Source: Bacteroidales bacterium (GTDB taxonomy: Bacteria; Bacteroidota; Bacteroidia; Bacteroidales; Bacteroidaceae). From it: 13,879 nt of DNA. A model generated the notes under the pieces. The model saw nothing but the letters and a program-made list of their open reading frames with translations. It ran no database searches and was not told the origin of the DNA. Below, piece after piece: positions 6,144-13,773 of the stretch; position 1 is the first letter of the stretch; each line of letters begins with the position of its first letter. The stretch spans positions 1 through 13,879 of the forward strand of contig SFCP01000068.1 of assembly GCA_004558535.1 (NCBI GenBank), given 5' to 3'. Both the position numbers and the translations under genes were made by a program.

Positions 6144-7541
6144 ATGATAAAAAGAACCAAAATCGCAGATCTTTTGCAGTGCACCGATTATGGGCAAAAA
6201 GTATGTGTAAAGGGGTGGGTGCGTACCCGCCGTGGTAGCAAGTCTGTCAACTTCATAGCCATCAATGACGGCTCCACTATCAAAAATGTACAGGTCGTGG
6301 CCGATACTGAGAAGTTTGACCCCGAAATTCTCAAGGCTATAGGTACCGGCGCCTGCTTGGCAGTCGAAGGCACGCTTGTCGAAAGTCAGGGTGCCGGCCA
6401 GTCTCAGGAAATTCAAGCTGAGGAAATCCAGGTCCTCGGCACCTGTGCCCCTGACTATCCCATGCAGAAGAAAGGGCAGAGCTTTGAATATATGCGGCGA
6501 AACGCTCATATGCGCCTCCGCACAAACACTTTTGGCGCAGTATTCCGTATCCGTCACCACATGGCCATGGCTATTCACCGCTATTTCCATGAGCATGGCT
6601 TCTACTATTTCCATACTCCCATCATTACCGCCAGCGATTGCGAGGGCGCAGGTCAGATGTTCCAAGTGACCACCAAGAACCTTTATGAACTCAAGCGCGA
6701 CTCGCAGGGAAAAATCGATTACACTGACGATTTCTTCGGGAAACCCACTTCGCTCACTGTCAGCGGACAACTTGAGGGAGAGCTTGGTGCCACCGCCCTC
6801 GGCGCCATTTACACCTTTGGCCCCACATTCCGCGCTGAGAACTCCAATACTCCGCGCCACTTGGCCGAGTTTTGGATGATTGAGCCGGAAGTCGCTTTTT
6901 ACGACATCAATGACAACATGGACTTGGCCGAAGATTTCATCAAGTATTGCGTGAAATGGGCTTTGGACAATTGTGCGGATGATCTTGCGTTCCTCAACAA
7001 AATGATAGACCCGAGTCTGCTCGAACGTCTTCACTTTGTGTTGGAGCACGACTTTGTCCGTCTCACCTATACCCAGGGTATAGAGATTTTGGAGAAGGCC
7101 GTTGCCGAAGGACATCCCTTTGAATTCCCCGTCTATTGGGGTTGCGATTTGGCCAGCGAGCACGAACGCTATCTTGTCGAGCAGCACTTCAAACGCCCTG
7201 TCATTCTGACCGATTATCCCAAGGAAATCAAGGCATTCTACATGAAGCAGAACGACGACGGACGTACTGTGCGCGCCATGGATGTGCTCTTCCCGCAAAT
7301 CGGCGAAATCATCGGTGGTTCCGAACGCGAAGCTGATTACGACAAACTCATGACTCGTATTCGTGAACTCGAGATTCCCATGAAGGATATGTGGTGGTAT
7401 CTCGACACCCGCCGTTTCGGTACCTGTCCTCACAGCGGTTTTGGCCTCGGCTTCGAGCGTCTGATTCTCTTTGTGACCGGTATGCAGAATATCCGCGACG
7501 TCATTCCGTTCCCCCGCACCCCGGGTGTGGCAGATTTCTAA
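6144..7541 (+). CDS. asnS: Asparaginyl-tRNA synthetase AsnS
   Basis: This cytoplasmic class IIb aminoacyl-tRNA synthetase charges tRNA-Asn. The 465 residues match the usual length (466 in E. coli). An N-terminal OB-fold anticodon-binding domain (about 15-105, GWVRTRRGSKSVNFIAINDG) is followed by the catalytic core: HTPIITASDCEGAGQMF, LTVSGQLEGE, motif 2 at about 229-250 (FRAENSNTPRHLAEFWMIEPE), IGGSEREADYD, and motif 3 at about 430-455 (HSGFGLGFERLILFVTGMQNIRDVIPFPRTPG). AENSNTPRHLAEFWM distinguishes AsnRS from AspRS. No strong separate promoter is visible in the 102-nt gap upstream; transcription with purB and the pseudouridine synthase gene is likely. A strong terminator follows. Confidence 0.97.
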   Translation: MIKRTKIADLLQCTDYGQKVCVKGWVRTRRGSKSVNFIAINDGSTIKNVQVVADTEKFDPEILKAIGTGACLAVEGTLVESQGAGQSQEIQAEEIQVLGTCAPDYPMQKKGQSFEYMRRNAHMRLRTNTFGAVFRIRHHMAMAIHRYFHEHGFYYFHTPIITASDCEGAGQMFQVTTKNLYELKRDSQGKIDYTDDFFGKPTSLTVSGQLEGELGATALGAIYTFGPTFRAENSNTPRHLAEFWMIEPEVAFYDINDNMDLAEDFIKYCVKWALDNCADDLAFLNKMIDPSLLERLHFVLEHDFVRLTYTQGIEILEKAVAEGHPFEFPVYWGCDLASEHERYLVEQHFKRPVILTDYPKEIKAFYMKQNDDGRTVRAMDVLFPQIGEIIGGSEREADYDKLMTRIRELEIPMKDMWWYLDTRRFGTCPHSGFGLGFERLILFVTGMQNIRDVIPFPRTPGVADF

Positions 7542-7614
7542 GCCCTTTGGATGCCTCTTCATAGCCTGATTTTGGAGAAGAGGAGCAGGTAAATCTGCGT
7601 ATATTAGAGCTATA

Positions 7615-7660
7615 AAAATGAGCAAAGCCAGTGGAAACAAACACGGGCTTTGCTCATTTT
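7615..7660. terminator. Bidirectional terminator between asnS and metA
   Basis: AAAATGAGCAAAGCC (7615-7629) pairs perfectly over 15 bp with GGCTTTGCTCATTTT (7646-7660). After one mismatch the stem goes on with GTG/CAC (7631-7633, 7642-7644) around an 8-nt loop. The A-run at the left foot and the T-run at the right foot give each strand a U-rich 3' end, which suits two convergent transcription units. Confidence 0.88.
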
Positions 7661-7728
7661 GTTTGCGGGGTCACCGCTTCTCGCGCTCCCTTTGTATGGC
7701 AAAGGATAGCGACTGGGGAAGGTTGGGC

Positions 7729-8610
7729 TTACGCCATGCTGTCCAGCCAGTTCCCATAAAAGCGTATGGCGGCGGACTTCCAAGTGTGTTCCACGCCTTT
7801 CGCAGGATCATCATCTATGTAATAATGTGCGGGTGGAAGGATAGGGAGGCCTTTTGCCAAGTCCCTGCGATATTCTTTGTCGAGTGTCAGGGGCTCGTAT
7901 TCCAGATGCCCAATTACGAATACTTCGCCAGCTTTGTTTCCCACGGCGATACCGATGCCGCTTTCGGCGCCGTCAGCCACGATCCGCACGCCGCCTTCCC
8001 GGAAATCGTCGGGCCGCACCTCGGTGTGCCGACTGTGGGGCATGGGGAAGGTGGGCGACAGACCGCGAAGTAGCGGGCATCCGGCGTCCAGCACCTGCTG
8101 TGGAAATATACCGAACCGCTTGGCCGGCAGGGCGTACTTCGGGATGCCGTAGAGGTGAAATAGTGCAGCCTGCGCGCCCCAGCAAATGTAGAGTGTGGTC
8201 CGCACGTGCTCGCGTGCCCAGTCCATGATGTGGCAAAACTCGGGCCAATAGCGCACATCTTGGAAGTCCAGATGCTCCACGGGCGCTCCCGTCACGATGA
8301 GTCCATCGTAATGGCTCTCGGCAAAGGATCCGAAGTCCCGGTAGAAGGCATCCATGTGCGCTTGCGGCGTGGTCTTGTAGGTTTGTCCTGCTATCTTCAT
8401 GGGTAGCAGGGTGACGTCTTGTCCCGTGGCCGCTATCGTTCGCGCGATGTCCAGTTCCGTCACGGCTTTTTGCGGCATCAGGTTCAGGAAAAGCACCCGC
8501 CGCCCGGCTACATCGGAGGCAGGCTCTGCGGAAAGTGGATATTCACTTACGGAATAGCCTTCCGCACGTAGCTGGGCGGCGGCAGGAAGATTTTCGGGTA
8601 GGAAAAGCAT
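7729..8610 (-). CDS. metA: Homoserine O-acyltransferase MetA (acetyl-CoA type predicted)
   Basis: MetA activates homoserine by O-acylation, the first committed step of methionine synthesis, in the cytoplasm. The 293 residues cover the whole MetA/HTS fold. The nucleophile is Cys143 in YICWGAQA, and GHLEYE holds His235 and Glu237 of the catalytic set. NLMPQK (Lys48) and MPHSRHTEV are the other family landmarks. TGAPVEHLDF places Glu112 where E. coli has Gly111; published MetA structure-function work links Glu here to acetyl-CoA and Gly to succinyl-CoA, so homoserine O-acetyltransferase is the better prediction. The N-terminal 40 residues are divergent from and slightly shorter than E. coli MetA. 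It starts 13 nt after the peptidase stop, so it is probably the last gene of that transcript. There is no room for a SAM riboswitch of its own. Confidence 0.95.
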   Translation of the reverse strand: MLFLPENLPAAAQLRAEGYSVSEYPLSAEPASDVAGRRVLFLNLMPQKAVTELDIARTIAATGQDVTLLPMKIAGQTYKTTPQAHMDAFYRDFGSFAESHYDGLIVTGAPVEHLDFQDVRYWPEFCHIMDWAREHVRTTLYICWGAQAALFHLYGIPKYALPAKRFGIFPQQVLDAGCPLLRGLSPTFPMPHSRHTEVRPDDFREGGVRIVADGAESGIGIAVGNKAGEVFVIGHLEYEPLTLDKEYRRDLAKGLPILPPAHYYIDDDPAKGVEHTWKSAAIRFYGNWLDSMA

Positions 8611-8623
8611 AATTACCGGATAA

Positions 8624-10651
8624 TTACCACACGTCGACGCGGTTTTTCTTGCTTACATACAGCGGTGATTTTTTGCCGATGCCAAAGGCGTTGTACCAGG
8701 CGTCTATGTGCGGCAATGCACCGTTCACACGCCAGCGTCCGTTGGAGTGCGGGTCAATTTTGTTGAGCTGTCGCAGCATCGGCTCGCGGATATTGTGCGC
8801 CCAGATGAGTCCGTAGCTCAGGAAAAATCTTTGTTCGGGCGTAAAACCGTCCTTTTCTCCGAGCGGCTGGTCCTTCATGGCGTTCTGAAATGCCCGGTAG
8901 GAGATGCTCAGTCCGCCATGGTCGGCGATATTCTCGCCCAGGGTCAGTTGTCCGTTGGCATACATGCCGGGAAGTACTTCTATCTTGTCAAAGAAATCCT
9001 TCATGACCTTCGTGCGGGCCTTGAACTGTTCAGCATCTGCTTCGGTCCACCAGTTACGCAGGTTGCCGTTCTTGTCAAACTGACTGCCTTGGTCATCAAA
9101 GCCGTGTGTCATCTCATGGCCAATGACTACGCCGATAGCACCGTAGTTGCAAGCATCGTCAGCATCGGCATTGAAGAAGGGAGGTTGCAGGATGCCGGCC
9201 GGGAAGCAGATTTCGTTGGTCGTAGGGTTGTAGTAGGCATTGATAGTCTGCGGTGTCATCAACCATTCATCGCGGTTGACGGGTTTGTTCACCCGGGTCT
9301 GAATGTGGTGATTGGCCAGGAAAATCGTGGCTCGCTGCATGTTTTCATAAAACGACAGGTTCTCGTCGATTTCGAGGGCATCGTAGTTCATCCATTCGTC
9401 GGGATAACCGATTTTCACGTAGAAGGCTTCGAGTTTCTCGTGTGCCAGTCGTTTGGTTTCCTCGCTCATCCACTGCTGTGCGTCGATGCGTTCTCCCAGC
9501 GCTATTTGCAGATTGTGCACCAACTGCTGCATGCGTTGTTTGGAGCTTTCAGGGAAGTATTTCTCCACGTACATTTGGCCTACAGCCATGCCCAGTGCAC
9601 CTTGCACGGCCGACAGAGCCCGCTTCCAGCGGGGACGGTCTTGTTCTGCGCCGCCCATGGTTTTGTTGTAGAAGTTGAAGGACAGTGCGCGGAAGTCATC
9701 GGACAGATAGTTGGCTGCGTCATCGATGACCTTGAATGCTGCGTAGGCTTTCAGGGCATCCAGTTCCTCCTCGGCAAGGATGCGTTCCACTTCGTGGATA
9801 GGTTCGGGCTGTCCCACGCTGACTTCTTTCACCGCGGGGATGCCATTGAGCAGGAATAGCGTACTCCATTCGATGCCGGGGTAATCGTTGAGCAACTGTG
9901 CGTAGGTCATTTTGTGATAGTTCTTCTCTACGTCGCGCAGTTGTGTAGCCGAGTAGCTGGCACGGGCTATGCGTGTCTCGATTTGCAGGACGGCTTCCAT
10001 TTTTCGGGTAGCTTCGTCGGGTGTGTTACCCACCTTTTCAAAGAGTGAACGGACATATTCCCGATAGGCATTGCGGATAGCCACGGTGGGCTCGTCTTCC
10101 TCCAGGTAGTAGTCGCGGTTGCTCATCGACAGGCCGCCTTGTGCAATCTGCATCAGGTTCATGCTCGAATTTTTCAGGTCGGCGTCGCAGTACATACTGA
10201 AGAAGCAGCCCACTCCCTTTTGACTCAGTTCCGATATGCACAGTTGGTAACCTTTTCGTGTGCTGACCGCTTCGATTTCTGCCAACATACCATCGATGGG
10301 CTGGTGTCCCATTTCGTTGCGGCGCACGCTGTCCATTGCCAGACGGTAGAGGCCGCCAATCTTCTGCTGCAGGCTGCCTTGCGGATACGTGCCGCGCCCC
10401 ATTTCTTCAATCAACTCGCGCAGGCGACGGTTGTTGGTTTCGTTGAGCACGTCAAACTGCGAAAAGCGCGAGAACTCAGGAGTCAGGGGATGGCTGTCCA
10501 TCCATCCTCCGGCGGCATAACGGAAAAAGTCGGTGCCGGGATCGGCACTCAGGTCCATGTTAGCCTTGTCTATACCCGAGCCCAGCGGGGTCTGGGCGTA
10601 TGCAGTTCCGGCAAGCAGGGCTGTCATAAGCAATAAGTTTTTAATTTTCAT
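8624..10651 (-). CDS. pepO: Secreted M13-family (neprilysin-like, PepO) zinc metallopeptidase
   Basis: M13 peptidases are zinc endopeptidases cleaving short peptides, here presumably in the periplasm. I place the start at 10651 rather than at the in-frame ATG at 10696, because it gives a clean signal peptide: Lys2 and Lys4, a Leu/Ala-rich core, and a likely cut after AYA at residue 19. The 675-residue precursor has the M13_N region, then NAYYNPTTNEICFPAGILQPPFF, the zinc motif HEMTH (512-516) within GHEMTHGFDDQG, and ENIADHGG with the third zinc ligand Glu573. RWRVNGALPHIDAWYNAFG precedes the C-terminal VDVW. All catalytic residues I can check are present. The gene lies 79 nt after the ABC-F gene and 13 nt before metA. 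Its substrate cannot be told from sequence. Confidence 0.95.
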   Translation of the reverse strand: MKIKNLLLMTALLAGTAYAQTPLGSGIDKANMDLSADPGTDFFRYAAGGWMDSHPLTPEFSRFSQFDVLNETNNRRLRELIEEMGRGTYPQGSLQQKIGGLYRLAMDSVRRNEMGHQPIDGMLAEIEAVSTRKGYQLCISELSQKGVGCFFSMYCDADLKNSSMNLMQIAQGGLSMSNRDYYLEEDEPTVAIRNAYREYVRSLFEKVGNTPDEATRKMEAVLQIETRIARASYSATQLRDVEKNYHKMTYAQLLNDYPGIEWSTLFLLNGIPAVKEVSVGQPEPIHEVERILAEEELDALKAYAAFKVIDDAANYLSDDFRALSFNFYNKTMGGAEQDRPRWKRALSAVQGALGMAVGQMYVEKYFPESSKQRMQQLVHNLQIALGERIDAQQWMSEETKRLAHEKLEAFYVKIGYPDEWMNYDALEIDENLSFYENMQRATIFLANHHIQTRVNKPVNRDEWLMTPQTINAYYNPTTNEICFPAGILQPPFFNADADDACNYGAIGVVIGHEMTHGFDDQGSQFDKNGNLRNWWTEADAEQFKARTKVMKDFFDKIEVLPGMYANGQLTLGENIADHGGLSISYRAFQNAMKDQPLGEKDGFTPEQRFFLSYGLIWAHNIREPMLRQLNKIDPHSNGRWRVNGALPHIDAWYNAFGIGKKSPLYVSKKNRVDVW

Positions 10652-10730
10652 TTTATAGTAAAGTTGATTGTTTATTTCCAAGCGGGTGATTTCCATGCAA
10701 GGGGAATGTCGGGAAGGCGCATGTACGGCC

Positions 10731-12668
10731 CTATTCGGCAGTAAGGGCGTTGCATTCCTCCTCTGCGGTCATCCATTCTTCCTCCGCTGCCGAGAGTAGT
10801 CGCTGCACCTCGGCATATTTCGAGAACAGGTCGGAATCGTTGCCACCTTCGGGGGTCGAGAGGCGGGCTTCAATCTCCTTTTTCTGCTGTTCCAGCTCAG
10901 TCACGCGGTTTTCGCATTCCTCCACCTTCTTTTGGGCCTTGCGCAGGAGCTTGGCGCGTTCCTTTTGTTGCTCATAGCTGAGCCGGCCCGTCGTGGGTAC
11001 CTTTTCCGGCCCATCGTCCGCCGTATTGGCAGCTGTGCTGAGGTGCAACTCGTCCAGGCTTTCGATGTCCTTTTTTCGCAGGAAATCATAGATGCCGCCC
11101 AGGTGCTCGCGCACCAGTCCACCACCGAACTCGTAGACCTTGTCCACCAGTCCGTCCAGAAATTCACGGTCGTGGCTGACCAGAATTACTGTGCCGTCAA
11201 ACGCATGTATGGCCTCTTTCAGCACATCCTTGGTTCGCATGTCCAGGTGATTGGTTGGCTCGTCCAATATAAGGAAGTTTACCGGCTCCAGCAGCAGTTT
11301 GATCATCGCAAGTCGGCTTCGCTCGCCGCCACTCAGCACTTTTACTTTCTTGTCCGAGGCCTCGCCGCCAAACATAAAGGCGCCGAGGATGTCGCGAATC
11401 TTCAGCCGTATATCGCCACGGGCCACGCGGTCGATTGTATCGAACACGGTCAGGTCGCCGTCGAGCAACTGTGCCTGGTTTTGGGCATAGTAGCCTATCT
11501 CCACATTGTGCCCGAGCTTCAGGTTGCCCGAGTAGGGTATTTCGCCCATGATGCACTTCACCAGGGTGGACTTGCCCTCGCCGTTCTTTCCCACAAAGGC
11601 TACTTTTTCGCCGCGCCGGATGGTCAACGTCACGTCGTGGAAGACGCAATGCGAGCCATAATCCTTGCGTACATCTTCGCAAATCACCGGATAGTCACCG
11701 CTGCGCGAACAGGGTGGGAATTTCAGGTGCAGCGAAGCGTTGTCAACCTCGTCCACCTCAATGGGGACCATCTTTTCCAGCTGCTTGATACGGCTTTGTA
11801 CCTGCACTGCTTTCGTGGGCTTGTAGCGAAAGCGTTCGATGAAGTCGCGGATGTCGGCCATCTCCTTTTGCTGGTTTTCGTAGGCCCGCAGCTGCTGTTC
11901 GCGTCGCTCGGCACGCAGGCGTACGAACTCGTCATATTTCACCTTGTAGTTGGCTATCTTGCCGCACGAGATTTCCATCGTGCGGTTCGTCACGTTGTTG
12001 ATGAAGGCCCGGTCGTGGCTGACCAGCACCACCGCACCGGCTGAGCGTGCCAAGAAGCCCTCCAGCCAGCGGATGCTTTCGATGTCCAGGTGGTTGGTCG
12101 GCTCGTCCAGCAGGAGTACGTCCGGACGGCGCAGCAGGAGCTTGGCCAGTTCGATTCGCATACGCCATCCACCCGAGAACTCCTTTGTCGGCCGCTGCCA
12201 GTCACTTTGCGAAAAGCCCAGACCTGTCAGCGTGCGCTCCATCTCGGCATGGTAGTTCATGCCGCCCATCATGTTGAATCGGTCGTTTTCGTGGGTGAAG
12301 CGCTCCACCAGTTCCATGTATTCGGGGGAATCATAGTCTGTGCGTTCGGCCAGCTGGTTGTTCAGCCGGGCTATCTCGTCCTGCATCTCGCTGATGTGGG
12401 CAAAGGCCGTTTCCGTTTCCTCGATGACCGTGCGCTCATCGGCCAGTACCATCACCTGTGGCAGGTAGCCAATGGTTGTCCCACGGGCCGTGGCGACCAC
12501 TCCGCTTGTAGGCGCCTGCAGACCTGCCAGAATTTTTAGCAGCGTACTCTTGCCTGCTCCGTTCTTGCCGACCAGCGCAATGCGGTCTTTGGGATTTACC
12601 ACAAAGGACACGCCGCTGAACAACGGACGCGCCCCAAACTCTACGGACAGGTTCTCAACACTAATCAT
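10731..12668 (-). CDS. ABC-F family ATPase (ribosome-associated type)
   Basis: ABC-F proteins have two ATPase domains and no membrane segment; those studied bind the ribosomal E site and act in translation or ribosome protection. The 645 residues hold domain 1 with Walker A GKNGAGKST (34-42), signature FSGGWRMR (164-171), Walker B VLLLDEPTNHLD (184-195) and SHDR (217-220). The interdomain linker (about 245-305) is rich in Arg, Lys, Glu and Gln. Domain 2 has GKNGEGKST (360-368), LSGGERSR (445-452), FLILDEPTNHLD (465-476) and SHDRE (498-502). A charged coiled coil fills about 570-645. This layout fits the YheS/YdiF/Uup-like housekeeping branch rather than a known resistance protein, but the subfamily is not certain. 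A leader of about 225 nt with its own promoter precedes it. Confidence 0.93.
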   Translation of the reverse strand: MISVENLSVEFGARPLFSGVSFVVNPKDRIALVGKNGAGKSTLLKILAGLQAPTSGVVATARGTTIGYLPQVMVLADERTVIEETETAFAHISEMQDEIARLNNQLAERTDYDSPEYMELVERFTHENDRFNMMGGMNYHAEMERTLTGLGFSQSDWQRPTKEFSGGWRMRIELAKLLLRRPDVLLLDEPTNHLDIESIRWLEGFLARSAGAVVLVSHDRAFINNVTNRTMEISCGKIANYKVKYDEFVRLRAERREQQLRAYENQQKEMADIRDFIERFRYKPTKAVQVQSRIKQLEKMVPIEVDEVDNASLHLKFPPCSRSGDYPVICEDVRKDYGSHCVFHDVTLTIRRGEKVAFVGKNGEGKSTLVKCIMGEIPYSGNLKLGHNVEIGYYAQNQAQLLDGDLTVFDTIDRVARGDIRLKIRDILGAFMFGGEASDKKVKVLSGGERSRLAMIKLLLEPVNFLILDEPTNHLDMRTKDVLKEAIHAFDGTVILVSHDREFLDGLVDKVYEFGGGLVREHLGGIYDFLRKKDIESLDELHLSTAANTADDGPEKVPTTGRLSYEQQKERAKLLRKAQKKVEECENRVTELEQQKKEIEARLSTPEGGNDSDLFSKYAEVQRLLSAAEEEWMTAEEECNALTAE

Positions 12669-12680
12669 TTCAGGTGGGTT

Positions 12681-12809
12681 CTATATATTAGTTGCAAAGG
12701 ATGGTAGGCATCTGTCTTGCTTGGATGTCTTCGCGCCTCTCGCATCGTATCTTTGCGTTTTCATTTTTCGACCATTTTTCGCAAACCGCACACCGTCTTT
12801 GCCGGTCAT
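12681..12809 (-). CDS. Candidate 42-codon leader ORF before the ABC-F gene
   Basis: An ATG at 12809 overlaps the stop of a shorter upstream ORF (TAATG). It opens a frame of 42 codons ending in TAG at 12681-12683, 12 nt before the ABC-F start. The predicted peptide is small and strongly basic (many Lys and Arg; begins MTGKDGVRFAKNGRK) with one Cys and no membrane segment. I do not recognise it. A frame of this size can occur by chance; position and overlap are the only arguments that it is translated. Confidence 0.25.
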   Translation of the reverse strand: MTGKDGVRFAKNGRKMKTQRYDARGAKTSKQDRCLPSFATNI

Positions 12810-12841
12810 TAGCCGGGGAAGGCCGGTTGCAGTTGCTGCAT
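12809..12841 (-). CDS. Candidate 10-codon leader peptide
   Basis: ATG at 12841 opens a frame encoding MQQLQPAFPG and stopping at TAA (12809-12811), which overlaps the next ATG. It lies in the predicted ABC-F leader, downstream of the promoter and just after a hairpin. Short leader peptides regulate several resistance-type ABC-F genes in Firmicutes by ribosome stalling. That this one does so is speculation. Confidence 0.2.
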   Translation of the reverse strand: MQQLQPAFPG

Positions 12842-12849
12842 ACGAAAAG

Positions 12850-12890
12850 TTCCGGCTTCCAAGGGCGTTGCAAAATAGGCCCGGCCGGAA
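12850..12890 (-). promoter_or_regulatory. Hairpin near the 5' end of the ABC-F leader
   Basis: On the minus strand TTCCGGC and GCCGGAA form a 7-bp outer stem, and GGGC/GCCC forms an inner stem around a loop of about 12 nt. No T-run follows, so it is not an intrinsic terminator in this form. Three further GCCGG words downstream could give alternative pairings. Confidence 0.35.
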
Positions 12891-12900
12891 TCACACACTG

Positions 12901-12932
12901 CAAAAGTACCACTTATTTTCCGACTTCGCAAG
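12901..12932 (-). promoter_or_regulatory. Promoter of the ABC-F gene
   Basis: Read on the minus strand, CTTG (12932-12929), a 20-nt spacer and TACTTTTG (12908-12901) match the Bacteroidetes consensus at all but one fixed base. Transcription would start near 12895, giving a leader of about 225 nt. The 359-nt gap between the GNAT and ABC-F genes holds this promoter, the leader, and at about 12950-13020 a GC-rich stretch in which I see no clear terminator. Confidence 0.6.
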
Positions 12933-13027
12933 GGACGCAGTCTTCATTTTTTCCGACGCCGGGGCCCGCAGGCTGGGAGCGGCGCATCCTGCCTCCCGCC
13001 GGACCGGACTTCAAACGACGGATCTGC

Positions 13028-13543
13028 CTAATCCCCTGTGACCCCGTAGACCTCAGCGTGGATGGTGGCGCGTACTTCGTCAAAGTGCTCCTCTAAGAAG
13101 TCCGATACCGTCGTCATCAGCAGGAGGGTGAGGCCCTCTGTCTCTTCCCAAGGGCGATAGGGAGGCTGCACGTAGGCCCTTTCGCACAGGCTGAAGCCAT
13201 TCCGTTCGTAGAAAGAAATCCTGCGCCGGGCCGTCTCTGTGGTGGGCGGTTCCACTTCGAGCACGATGGGACGGTCTCCCTCGGCCTGCTGGAGCAGGCG
13301 CAGTGTTGTCGTCCCGATGCCGCCACCCCGCAGGTTGGGGGCGGTGGCAAAGTGCTCCACATAGGAGAAACGGTCGAAGCGCCATGTGCTTAGGAAACCT
13401 GCCCAAAGCGGGCGCTGACCGCGACAGTCGTAGATGCCTGCGAAGTCGGTATCATCGCAGTGCATGTCCGCCAATTGAAAGGCGGAGTGGGTATCTTCTT
13501 TGAGACAGTTACTCATTTTCTGAAAGGTTTTTGCAGGAATCAT
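13028..13543 (-). CDS. GNAT-family N-acetyltransferase
   Basis: GNAT enzymes move an acetyl group from acetyl-CoA to an amine; the substrate is unknown here. The frame is open from 13672, but the promoter at 13642-13673 would put that start at or before the transcript start. I therefore use the ATG at 13543 (171 residues); ATG at 13516 is the next option. Visible motifs are YVEHFA (about 61-66, strand beta-4), the acetyl-CoA pyrophosphate loop RGGGIGT (72-78), LEVEPP (95-100), FYERNGF (111-117) and AYVQPPYRP near 123-131. The VEPP and YVQPPYRP words are typical of an uncharacterised GNAT group in Bacteroidales and Firmicutes as I recall. The protein looks soluble. It appears to be a single-gene unit with its own promoter. 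Confidence 0.85.
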   Translation of the reverse strand: MIPAKTFQKMSNCLKEDTHSAFQLADMHCDDTDFAGIYDCRGQRPLWAGFLSTWRFDRFSYVEHFATAPNLRGGGIGTTTLRLLQQAEGDRPIVLEVEPPTTETARRRISFYERNGFSLCERAYVQPPYRPWEETEGLTLLLMTTVSDFLEEHFDEVRATIHAEVYGVTGD

Positions 13544-13641
13544 GCGCAGCCCTACTGACTGGAAACGCAGTCCTTGCCTGAGTATGGAAAATGTAAGCGT
13601 TAATATCTTGGAAACAAGCCCGATATGGCTGTTTCTTCGTG

Positions 13642-13673
13642 CAAAGTTACAACAAAGGCCGCACCCAGTCAAA
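13642..13673 (-). promoter_or_regulatory. Promoter of the GNAT gene
   Basis: On the minus strand TTTG (13673-13670), a 20-nt spacer and TAACTTTG (13649-13642) match the Bacteroidetes consensus exactly. Transcription would start near 13635, about 90 nt before the chosen ATG. This promoter rules out the longest reading frame of the GNAT gene. Confidence 0.72.
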
Positions 13674-13697
13674 TAAAAGCTTTTTTTTCTGCTATTG

Positions 13698-13724
13698 CTG
13701 TCCGCTAAGAGTTTTTAGCGACAG
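13698..13724. repeat. Hairpin with a one-base bulge
   Basis: CTGTC (13698-13702) and GCTAA (13704-13708), separated by a bulged C, pair with TTAGC (13715-13719) and GACAG (13720-13724) around a 6-nt loop. It lies upstream of the GNAT promoter next to a T8 run. The left arm read in reverse (TTAGCGGACAG) also occurs directly at 81-91. Confidence 0.45.
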
Positions 13725-13773
13725 AGAAATAGATGGCTATAGAACTCCCGTTTCGGGCGTTTCCGCAGGAAAG

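Noticed and set aside
8708..9859. 383-codon plus-strand ORF opposite the M13 peptidase
   Set aside because: Mirror frame of a well-conserved gene with no recognisable domain; expected from codon bias.
10652..10696. Upstream in-frame ATG of the M13 peptidase at 10696
   Set aside because: It would add 15 polar residues before an otherwise ideal signal peptide, so the start at 10651 is preferred.
10932..12044. 370-codon plus-strand ORF opposite the ABC-F gene
   Set aside because: Antisense shadow of two intact ATPase domains; no promoter or family resemblance.
12748..12755. Plus-strand promoter box TATCTTTG inside the ABC-F leader
   Set aside because: No TTTG at 19-21 nt upstream and no plus-strand gene follows; probably chance, though an antisense RNA cannot be excluded.
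12688..12912. 74-codon minus-strand ORF with CSNC and CAVC pairs resembling a zinc ribbon
   Set aside because: It begins with GTG upstream of the -7 box of the ABC-F promoter, so it would not be on that transcript, and nothing but two CxxC words supports it.
13544..13672. Longest GNAT reading frame starting at 13672
   Set aside because: Its start lies within the promoter -33 box and upstream of the predicted transcript start, and its first 43 residues do not fit the GNAT fold.
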